Assembly (NCBI GenBank): GCA_024195585.1
Contig: SWBL01000039.1
Location: forward strand, 148,495-212,494
Length of the DNA stretch: 64,000 nucleotides
Origin: Aureobasidium sp. EXF-3400
Taxonomy: Eukaryota > Ascomycota > Dothideomycetes > Dothideales > Saccotheciaceae
Direction of reading: 5' to 3'
Shown piece by piece: positions 56,510 to 64,000 of the stretch (position 1 is the stretch's first letter; every line of letters begins with the position of its first letter). Under the pieces are notes generated by a model. It saw only the letters and a program-made list of their open reading frames with translations. It was not told the DNA's origin and did no database searches. A program made the translations under genes and the position numbers.

Positions 56510-57196
56510 AGACGGAGGCTCATTTTTTGACTTGCATGCGACTGACTGCGCCTGGATATCGGGAGGGCTCGGATGGTTTGGCGAAGACTAGATTACTGAT
56601 TCAAGTTCGATGTTGATGGCAGGGTAACGAGAAAGATGATGATGCGCGCCCTACAAAGTGATGTGGAGTGTGGCATTGCGGCCTCCGTCCGAGGGCCTAT
56701 CCTGCCCTAATCGAGAATTCGGCGCGACAAAATCAAGAATTCAAGTCCTCGCTTTTGATACTTGCGACGTCGGTATGACATGTTTAGTGAGCACATCACA
56801 CTTGTGTAATTAGACAGTATCAATTGTAATCCTTCCGGCGCTGGCAACATCTCAAGGGGTTGAGACAGAGTACTGTGAGCCTCTGTCAGTTGGTTGAGCG
56901 ATATCCACTCGTAAAATCCAACCATAAGCCTCGTTCCTCCGTGGAGTCCACCATCTCCTTTGTGGGTCAATGTGGATCTCGTCATGATTTAAAGAAAACC
57001 AGCTATTGATTTATTGCGTGTGTAGCTTTGCAGCCCATGTAAAATCGTTCTACTTTAGCAAAAGACGGTGCTCCTCTCTCCTGCGTCTCTCCATACGGAG
57101 GGTTGAATGTAACCTCACGCCTGAAACGCCAACTTTGTCTCCTGTTTCTGAAATCCTTCCACCGTTCCAAACGGGGAGTCCCACCAAATTCATCAT
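56510..57196. other. Intergenic region between BLOC-1-like gene and ADE4
   Basis: 687 bp, promoter side of the BLOC-1-like gene and 3' side of ADE4. No supported feature. Confidence 0.45.
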
Positions 57197-58942
57197 TTAA
57201 TAGTCGTTCAGGTTGTGCAGAGACACATCCTGGCTACCGCGGTGCATCAAGCCACCTTTCGGTCTCTTCTCCTCGTTCTCGCCTTCGGCAGTGACCTTGC
57301 TGGCAGCTATTACTTGTTCTTGGTTGCCCTCGTTGGCAGGGACCACGTTGCCCTGGCGGTCGACTTTGACGCCGCTCGCTGCCATGCGCACTTCCTCCTC
57401 GCCAGCGGTGCCTTGTCTGACAGCCTCGCGTGCGCTCTCCATGACCTTGAGCTTCTTTGCATCTCCGCGCATGCGTTCAAGATGCTCGAAGTAGTCGTTA
57501 TTGACTGGAGTAACATATGTGCCACAGAAGACACCAACTTCGAACTTTTGGTTCGGGCGGGGACTGGCCTCTGCGCAAGACTCCTCGAGGTCCTTGAGCG
57601 ACTGGTAAACAACGGCATCGGCACCGATCTTTTTGGCGATATCTTGCGAACTGCTGTGGTGGGCGATGAGCTCCGAAGACGAAGCAAGATCAATACCGTA
57701 GATGTGAGCGTAGGTAATCGGGGGAGCACAACTGGCAAAGAAGACCTGTTTGGCGCCGGCCTCCTTGGCCATGAGCACAATCTCGCGACTGGTAGTACCT
57801 CTAACGATACTGTCGTCGACGAGAAGCACGTTCTTGTCTTGGAACTCGATGGGAATGGCATTGAGCTTGGCACGGACACCCTTTTGACGAGCCTTCTGGT
57901 TTGGCATGATGAAGGTACGGAAGATGTAGCGGTTCTTGACAAAGCCCTGGCAGTATGGGATCTTGAGGTGCTTGGAAACGGCGTAGGCAGAAATCAGACT
58001 GGTCTCGGGGATTGGGATAACAGCGTCGATGCTTGCGAGTTGCTCAGGCGAGAGTTGCTGCTTGATGGTTTCGGCGAGACGGTAGCCCATGAGTTGACGG
58101 CTGCGATGGACCGAGATGCCATCAATGACGGACTCGGGGCGAGCGAAGTAGACGTATTCGAAAATATCGGGAGCGTAGTTCAACTCTTTTGCGACTTGGG
58201 AAAACACGGGCTCCTTGCCCTTCTCAATGATAACGGCCTGGCCAGGCTTGATGTCAACGATGTTTTTGTAGCCACATTGCGACAATGCAACAGATTCGGA
58301 GGCCATCATGTAGTCGGTACCAACGCCGTCGTCGGAAGGCTTGGAGCCGAGGACCATGGGACGAATGCCGTAGGCGTCACGGAAACCGATGAGACCGAAA
58401 CCAGCAAGCATGGCGGTACAGGCCCAGCCACCGGAGCAGCGCTTGTACATGCGCTCGAGTGCGGCGAAACAATCGCTGGCGTTGACTCTTGCCTTCTTGG
58501 TCTCGTTCAACTCGTTGGCGAAGATGTTCAGCATCAGCTCGCTGTCGCTGTCGGTATTGATGTGTCTGTGTGCGACCTGATCGAGGTACTCTCTCAACTC
58601 AGGGGCGTTGATCAGGTTGCCGTTGTGGGTGAGAGCGATACCGTAGGGGCTGTTGACGTAGAAAGGCTGAGCTTCCGAGTTTGCGCTGCTACCAGCAGTG
58701 GGGTATCTCAGGTGACCAATGCCCATGAAACCGGGCAAGTCGGCGACGCGAGAGCCATCGTGGAAGACTTTTGCGGCGAGACCATTTCCCTTGCACTGGT
58801 AGATGCGACCGTTGCGGGTACAGGCGGCAATACCGCAGGCATCTTGGCCACGATGTTGCAGGTAGTAGAGAGCCTGGTGGATCTCAGCGGCAGCGTCGAG
58901 TGACGAGGGGTTGCCGTGGATAACGCCGAGGATGCCACACAT
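57197..58942 (-). CDS. ADE4: Amidophosphoribosyltransferase
   Basis: Single exon, 581 aa. First committed step of purine synthesis: PRPP plus glutamine to phosphoribosylamine. Cys2 right after Met ([10 protein letters not shown]) is the Ntn-hydrolase nucleophile exposed on Met removal. Glutaminase landmarks [27 protein letters not shown] and ALTHNGNL follow. The PRPP loop is [19 protein letters not shown] in the phosphoribosyltransferase half. The C-terminal tail is Lys/Glu-rich and variable. The antisense strand is open for 562 codons as a result of codon bias, not a gene. Confidence 0.97.
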   Translation of the reverse strand: MCGILGVIHGNPSSLDAAAEIHQALYYLQHRGQDACGIAACTRNGRIYQCKGNGLAAKVFHDGSRVADLPGFMGIGHLRYPTAGSSANSEAQPFYVNSPYGIALTHNGNLINAPELREYLDQVAHRHINTDSDSELMLNIFANELNETKKARVNASDCFAALERMYKRCSGGWACTAMLAGFGLIGFRDAYGIRPMVLGSKPSDDGVGTDYMMASESVALSQCGYKNIVDIKPGQAVIIEKGKEPVFSQVAKELNYAPDIFEYVYFARPESVIDGISVHRSRQLMGYRLAETIKQQLSPEQLASIDAVIPIPETSLISAYAVSKHLKIPYCQGFVKNRYIFRTFIMPNQKARQKGVRAKLNAIPIEFQDKNVLLVDDSIVRGTTSREIVLMAKEAGAKQVFFASCAPPITYAHIYGIDLASSSELIAHHSSSQDIAKKIGADAVVYQSLKDLEESCAEASPRPNQKFEVGVFCGTYVTPVNNDYFEHLERMRGDAKKLKVMESAREAVRQGTAGEEEVRMAASGVKVDRQGNVVPANEGNQEQVIAASKVTAEGENEEKRPKGGLMHRGSQDVSLHNLNDY

Positions 58943-60197
58943 GATGGGCGGCTATATAGGAGGAGAGGAGTGGTGAAAGATAGTAGACGGGGTGTGCTGC
59001 AAGAGACTCGAGGTTAGCTGGGCTGAAGCAAGTCGCAAGATGGGTGCTAGGTCGTGTGCTCAAGAGGTTGCTCAGTTCTAGAAAATGTGTTCATGAAAGA
59101 TCACTAGTCTAACATCTATTTTTTACTTCTGATCTCATCCGTGCAAAGTGAAGGGCGATAAGGAAAAAGTCTGCAACTTACGAATCAAGGCGGGGTTGCG
59201 GGAGTGCCGACGGATAGCGAGGACAGCGGCGAAGTTATTGGTGATTGAACATGGGCCTGACCAGAGGTACAGGAAACAGAAGAGGGCGGATGCCTTGAAG
59301 GGGCACTTGGGGAAGACATTTGTGTAAGAGAGAGGAAGCTTCCAAAGCAAAAAATAATTGACAGCGTTGCCGGACCCCGCCAATTTTCACGAACCTTCCG
59401 GTTTCGGGTCTTCGGTCCGCGCACGTGGGGGGGCTGCTCCACCACACTTTCACTTTGTTGTAGCACTTTGTCTCTCAGACACATCTCCTTCGATCCGTGG
59501 TATATACCCATGCTTATAAGGATGCTGATCTAGCTCATTCTCCGAACGGTAGGTTTGTAGCTGCTGTGAAAGCGCTTGTAACGTCGCTTGACCTCAAGGC
59601 AGCTTTGTTGGGGAGACAAGAGTCGTGCAAAGAACATCATGTCGAGAGTCCAAGTGCTGTCCATGGTCGATTCAGAGAGGACTCTTCCTTCACTTGATTC
59701 TACCAGAATCTACTTTCACTCTCTTGTCTTTTCTTCTCTTCATAATATCTCTACTCTTGGTCTTCCGGCCATCCTTTTTCCCTTTCATCTCTCCACCACC
59801 GCGGTCCCTCCAGCTCCATCTTCTTCTACAACACCTTTCACACCTTGTCTCTTTCCTTTTCTCACCCAGTCTGCATCTTGCAGTCTCTTCTTTCTTACTC
59901 CTGCGCAACGCGCCCTTTTACCTCTTTCGAGCGTCAAGCTTGCTTTGCAAGAGTGTCTGTCCACAAGGGCTCTGTCTCTTTTCGCCAGATCCGACGAGCG
60001 CTTGCTGGTCGGCCCATTGGTTCCCAAGACCCACAAAGTTCACTTTTCTATTTAACGCTCTGAGTCTCTCCAAGTCATTCAGTGAAGCAACCCGCTCGCC
60101 CACCATAAAACACCATCAATCTTCTCGACCACACTCTGTCATCAATTTCCATCCACCTGTCAACAACCATTTCCTGATCACCGATCCTTCTTTACAC
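58943..60197. other. Divergent promoter region ADE4 / RID, with pyrimidine-rich RID leader
   Basis: About 1.25 kb. From about 59700 to 60197 the plus strand is strongly T/C-rich, typical of a fungal 5' leader; it is open in the RID frame from 59625, but the translation is nearly all Ser, Leu, Phe and Pro. Confidence 0.5.
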
Positions 60198-62252
60198 ATG
60201 TCAGAAATGCGCATCCTAAACGACATCGTTAGCCGTCTCGGTAGTCCTGATGGTGAGTGGCTACCATGGATATCTTCTTTACCTTCACTAACAGCCACAA
60301 CAGAGCCAATCATGATCGAAGGTGATGATGATATTGACTACTTGGGCACGAACCTCTACGACGCCATCACCATTGATGACGACGATGTTGAGGTTGAGGA
60401 CGACACAGGACTTGACGTACAATTCATCTCTGAGCGAGGACCTGTTGTCGACAACGAGGCCCGTTGGGGCGCACCCAGGCCTCCTCGTCCTCACAGAACC
60501 ACCAAGAGAACGCCCAAACCTTTCGTTATCTACGAGCCCAGAACCAAGCCTGTCGTCAATGCGTCTTTCCTCGAGGGCCACTTCATCACAGAAACTTTCT
60601 GTCTTACTCCTGGTCTCGTTGTCGAGCTCAGAGAAGATCGTAGCGCACCTTTCAAATGCGGCGACTTCCTCAAAATTGAAAACATTTATGAGGACCTGGA
60701 CACCCACGCAGTCTATCTGAGAGGTCTTCTCTACCGCCGCGCAAAGACTCTGGACGGCATGTTGCCCAAAAAGCTGAACGAAGTGTATCAGGTGCTGCAA
60801 CAGAACATGGAAGATGCTCGCGACATTCACAAGCAATCCCTTCACGACGTCTCTGTCAGTCTGGTCACCCGCACCCGTTGCTTGAGACACACCAACACTC
60901 TATTCCCGGAGCACAGCTTTCGCAGGCTTGAGGACATGCATGGACAGTCAGTTGAAGTCGTTCAGGATCATGCGCAGCTCACATGCCGTTGGAAGAGAAC
61001 ATTCCAGTACACATCGCATGTGGACTTAATGACTGGTTACCCAAAGATGCAGGCTATCCAAAGACTCAATGACGCCGAATGCGACAAGCTATCTCGTGTC
61101 CCAGATGCTGTGCTACGTGCAGCTGTCCCTCGAGTTGAATCAGACCTTACCGTTGTTGACCTTACTGCGGAAGAGGCTGTTGATCAAGTTTCTCAACAGC
61201 TGTCAAAGCTATCGAGCATGCTTAACAACACTCACATCTCAAGCCCCGACACTGCAAACACCTTTGGTGACTATTACTGCGGAGCTGGAGGTATCTCTGT
61301 CGGAGCTAGAGAGGCGGGCTTCAAGATAGTCTATGGAGTCGACCACGACCCCGATGCTTGCTCAACCTATCGTCGAAACTTTCCCGGCACGAGTGTATAC
61401 GAGGAGGACATCAATCACTTCCTGACCGCTAGGCAACTGGAAAATGCACATGTACGTTTGGTACACATGTCCACTGTTTGCAAGACTGTGTCTTGCGCCT
61501 ACACTGTGAGAGGCAAGAACCACGATGCTAATGAGGCAACGCTGTTTACCATCTCGGACATCCTCCGCAAAGCCACGCCTATGGTCGCTACACTTGAGCA
61601 GACCTTTGGCGCTCTCAATCCAGGCAAGTTCCAGCTCTTCAATGCCTTCGTTTGGCAGTTTACCTCCATGAACTATTCAGTCAAATGGGCAGTTCACACT
61701 TTCTCTGAGTATGGCGTACCACAAGCTCGTAAGCGCCTCATCATGATCGCTGCGTGTCCTGGCCACCCTTTGCCAGAATTCCCAGCACCTACGCATGCCA
61801 TGTCGCCCGAAAGTCCTGTCCCGGGCTTGAAGCCTTCCGTGACCATTGCGGATGCTCTCAGACCGATCCGCCGTAACACCCCGAATCATAATCCCGAGGC
61901 TCTTACCGCTAAAGATTTCGCTCCTTACAGTCCTGACCAATTGCTCAGAGGTTGCATTACCACTAGCGGTGGTCAAAACAACTGGCACCCGAGCGGCAAG
62001 CGTCCCTTTACCGGGCGCGAATATGCTTGCCTCCAAACCTTCCCTCTGGATCACGTCTTTGAAGGTACCAAATCTTCTATCGTTCGACAGGTCGGAAATG
62101 CCGTTCCCCCGGCTTTCTCACAGAAGCTCTTTGAAAGCATTCGAAAGACCTTCGAAGAGGTTGACAAGCTTGACCGCGAGAATGCTGCAGCCATCCAGCT
62201 GGATGACGAGGACATGATGGATGATGACAAGATCGTTATCGACCTGACTTGA
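60198..62252 (+). CDS. rid: C5-cytosine DNA methyltransferase, Masc1/RID type
   Basis: Two exons (60198-60252, 60304-62252), 667 aa; the 51-bp intron has GTGAGT, a CTAAC branch point and ACAG. N-terminal acidic region, then a BAH-like stretch (LTPGLVVELREDRS, FKCGDFLKIENIYEDL). The methyltransferase part has motif I FGDYYCGAGGISVGAREAGF (about 339), VDHDPDACSTYRRNFPG, motif VI LEQTFG (about 450, the EQT of Masc1/RID instead of ENV), motif VIII VPQARKRLIMI, and motifs IX-X CLQTFPLDHVFEG and VRQVGNAVPPAFS. Motif IV, normally PPCQ, reads HMSTVCKTVS: the Cys (C411) is kept but the Pro and Gln are replaced. RID proteins are needed for repeat-induced point mutation in Neurospora. Upstream in-frame extension is rejected as leader. 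Confidence 0.9.
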   Translation: MSEMRILNDIVSRLGSPDGEWLPWISSLPSLTATTEPIMIEGDDDIDYLGTNLYDAITIDDDDVEVEDDTGLDVQFISERGPVVDNEARWGAPRPPRPHRTTKRTPKPFVIYEPRTKPVVNASFLEGHFITETFCLTPGLVVELREDRSAPFKCGDFLKIENIYEDLDTHAVYLRGLLYRRAKTLDGMLPKKLNEVYQVLQQNMEDARDIHKQSLHDVSVSLVTRTRCLRHTNTLFPEHSFRRLEDMHGQSVEVVQDHAQLTCRWKRTFQYTSHVDLMTGYPKMQAIQRLNDAECDKLSRVPDAVLRAAVPRVESDLTVVDLTAEEAVDQVSQQLSKLSSMLNNTHISSPDTANTFGDYYCGAGGISVGAREAGFKIVYGVDHDPDACSTYRRNFPGTSVYEEDINHFLTARQLENAHVRLVHMSTVCKTVSCAYTVRGKNHDANEATLFTISDILRKATPMVATLEQTFGALNPGKFQLFNAFVWQFTSMNYSVKWAVHTFSEYGVPQARKRLIMIAACPGHPLPEFPAPTHAMSPESPVPGLKPSVTIADALRPIRRNTPNHNPEALTAKDFAPYSPDQLLRGCITTSGGQNNWHPSGKRPFTGREYACLQTFPLDHVFEGTKSSIVRQVGNAVPPAFSQKLFESIRKTFEEVDKLDRENAAAIQLDDEDMMDDDKIVIDLT

Positions 62253-62895
62253 TCGGTCTTCATGTCGGCTGCCGATACTTCTCACATCACGAACGGACGA
62301 CTGAACAGCCCATTCCATCGCTTCTATTTTCCTTTCTCTACGATCCAAGAACATTGACGAAAGCTCGAAACACACAAAAAAGAGACCACACGGCCATTTT
62401 GCTCTTCCATGACTTCCCGTTTTCCTTTGTCTACGACTGCGATGCGATCCAATGATTTTTTCTTTTCCAGCCCGAGAGCTATAATCACTGTTTTCCTGTT
62501 TTCCTATGTGGCAAGGTAACAACTGTTGTCCCTCGCCAAAGATATCGTCGATAGCGATCAAATTATTTCCTTCTACAGATTTTGAGACACCAATCGTGAC
62601 ATTGGCTTTCTTCTCTCTTATTCAATGCGGGCAGGCTCACTCTGTAAAGATGCACAATGCTCTTGAGAAGTAGGGTAGTGACTACCGAAGAAGCAATATG
62701 CTCCAGACTTTCTTCGGATACATGTCTGGTCTGGAAACCATTGTGCCTTTTACAGGGAGTACGTGGCTCTCAGATGCTCGTGAGAGAAGCGCAGGAGTTA
62801 CAGACTTAACACACAGGCAAGTAGCACTCGCTGATGCGATGGAAAAATGCTTGGAACAGGGACTATCACGGTAGCAAGTAGACTGATCGCAAGTG
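62253..62895. other. Convergent 3' intergenic region
   Basis: 643 bp between the convergent RID and Arg-rich unknown genes. No supported feature. Confidence 0.45.
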
Positions 62896-63351
62896 TCATG
62901 GTCTCTGGCGAGAAAATACATTCTTTCGCAGAATAGAGCTGCAGATCTGGCGCACGTCTTGTACAGAAGCAGTAAGTGCAGGTCGGAGCAGAGTAATAGC
63001 CAAGGCACCAGTTATCGGTGACTTCAGCCTGGAAGGGACAAGAGGTTCACCCCGGCTATTGAAGCCAGAGTTCTTCAATTCATCTATGAAGGTGTCGCGA
63101 AACCTTCTGCCGACCCAAGAACGAACGGTACGTTTTTTTGAGATGGCAAGCGGAGTCCTGATGGCCCAATGTAGTCGGTTTGGATTCCATTCATCAAGGC
63201 GGCGTGAAATAGGAATATTCAAAGGATGGCGATCGTCTTTGGCAATGATATCGGTAGCAGTAAAAGTGGTGCAATTGAGGGGCCTGGGAAAGGGTTCGAA
63301 ACGGGTGTTGTATAGAGTGTTGAGATTCTTCTTTGGTTGTATGCGCGACAT
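62896..63351 (-). CDS. Small Arg-rich protein of unknown function, possibly mitochondrial
   Basis: Single exon, 151 aa. Start MSRIQPKKNLNTLYNTRFEP is basic. The middle contains WAIRTPLAISKKRTVRSWVG, then RRFRDTFIDELKNSGFNSRG, and ends KSPITGALAITLLRPALTAS plus VQDVRQICSSIL. The R-R-F-R-D-x-F pattern followed by a beta-strand-like LTGALAITL is faintly reminiscent of the bacterial RNase P protein fold, but that is speculation. Divergent with eIF1A across about 280 bp. Confidence 0.55.
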   Translation of the reverse strand: MSRIQPKKNLNTLYNTRFEPFPRPLNCTTFTATDIIAKDDRHPLNIPISRRLDEWNPNRLHWAIRTPLAISKKRTVRSWVGRRFRDTFIDELKNSGFNSRGEPLVPSRLKSPITGALAITLLRPALTASVQDVRQICSSILRKNVFSRQRP

Positions 63352-63631
63352 TTGAGCGACGAGTGTGAAAGAAGCGAAAGCAAATGTCGAACAATGAATG
63401 AGTGAATTGAAAGAGCGAGACGACGATGATTGTTAGGCGCTGGCCAAGAGATTTGGCAGACTCTGAATCCCCCACCCACGCCGACCGCAAGTTTAGATGC
63501 GTCACACCGACCGCCCCTCCTTCTTTTCCACAACCACACAAGCACTTCACGCTCAACTTTCACCGCTCTCCTACACCAAGGCAACGAAGCCGCACTAGAC
63601 ACGCTCCAAACACACCAGCGACACATTCGCC

Positions 63632-64000
63632 ATGCCCAAGAATAAGGGAAAGGTATGCGCCCCGCAAACCCTCAAAGAAAAAACACCCGCTGACCTGTCT
63701 GTGCCAAATAGGGTGGTAAGAACCGCAGAAGAGGAAAGAACGAGAACGACAACGAGAAGCGCGAGCTCACCTTCAAGGAGGAGGGTCAGGGTATGTCACA
63801 CGGGACAAGCAACAAGGCGCACAGGGCACATGAGACTGACCAAGACTACAGAGTATGCCCAAGTCGTCAAGATGCTGGGTAACGGCAGACTGGAAGCACA
63901 GTGTTTCGACGGCGAGAAGAGACTAGGACACATCCGTGGCAAGCTGCGAAAGAAGGTCTGGATCAACCAGGGCGACATCATCCTCCTGTCGCTGCGTGAC
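63632..64000 (+). CDS. TIF11: Translation initiation factor eIF1A (5' part)
   Basis: Three exons in the window (63632-63652, 63712-63790, 63852 to the edge); the 3' end lies outside. [21 protein letters not shown], the basic unstructured N-terminal tail, continues as [31 protein letters not shown] and [20 protein letters not shown], the OB fold of eIF1A. The protein binds the 40S A site and promotes scanning and start-codon recognition. Both introns are in phase. Confidence 0.95.
   Translation, partial: MPKNKGKVCAPQTLKEKTPADLSVPNRVVRTAEEERTRTTTRSASSPSRRRVRVCHTGQATRRTGHMRLTKTTEYAQVVKMLGNGRLEAQCFDGEKRLGHIRGKLRKKVWINQGDIILLSLRD

Noticed and set aside
57215..58903. 562-codon open frame antisense to ADE4
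   Set aside because: It mirrors ADE4 exactly. Such antisense openness follows from codon bias on the coding strand; the translation shows no domain and ADE4 itself is beyond doubt.
59625..60197. N-terminal extension of the RID frame
   Set aside because: The translation is nearly all Ser/Leu/Phe/Pro from a T/C-rich leader, and the conserved part starts after 60198. It is not a signal peptide.

Overview
The window is nuclear DNA from a filamentous ascomycete (Pezizomycotina). The evidence is short 50-60 bp GT-AG introns with CTAAC/CTRAY-type branch points, a complete areA/NIT2-type GATA factor ending in the family's WEWLTMSL tail, a Masc1/RID-type DNA methyltransferase, a caleosin, a Zn2Cys6 regulator and a Skt5-type chitin synthase activator. 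A Dothideomycete is plausible from the protein flavour, but I cannot fix the class. The layout is ordinary euchromatin: about 30 protein genes and one tRNA on both strands. I rebuilt exon structures from reading-frame continuity, splice signals and remembered family consensus, so they are models and not transcript-proven.

Region by region: 0-1.4 kb holds the 5' end of a secreted GH28-type pectinase and a mitochondrial thioredoxin-like protein. 1.9-8.7 kb holds a Zn2Cys6 regulator with a His/Ala/Gln repeat, an ASA1-type WD40 protein and the ribosome-biogenesis helicase DBP7. 9.3-14.3 kb holds a zinc-free MDR oxidoreductase, pantothenate synthetase and a multi-pass membrane protein. 14.4-19.1 kb is a compact housekeeping block: GPN2, BUB3, POP5 and REX4. 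19.6-26 kb holds a caleosin, an ornithine-monooxygenase-like flavoprotein, about 2 kb of gene-poor DNA and an aldehyde dehydrogenase. 27-31.7 kb holds a small unknown protein, LEA1 (U2A'), TVP15 and a peroxisomal D-amino-acid oxidase. 32.4-37.4 kb holds an OTU deubiquitinase, an AIF-like flavoprotein and an SDR. 37.6-44.6 kb holds SKT5/CHS4 and a peroxisomal acyl-CoA synthetase, followed by an intron-containing tRNA-Lys(UUU) and a conserved fungal unknown at 45.9-47.0 kb.

From 47.0 to 52.2 kb no gene can be supported. This stretch contains a diverged direct repeat, a possible decayed gene and the long upstream region of areA. The window closes with areA, a BLOC-1-subunit-2-like protein, ADE4, the RID-type methyltransferase, a small Arg-rich unknown and the start of eIF1A.

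Functionally this is mostly unlinked housekeeping. Themes that recur are peroxisome/lipid/nitrogen metabolism (DAAO with a C-terminal ARL, acyl-CoA synthetase with AKL, caleosin, areA) and RNA processing (DBP7, POP5, REX4, LEA1). I found no biosynthetic cluster, intact transposon or CRISPR. The most unusual item is the RID-type methyltransferase at 60.2-62.3 kb: it has the subclass EQT motif, but the otherwise near-invariant PCQ of motif IV reads VCK.
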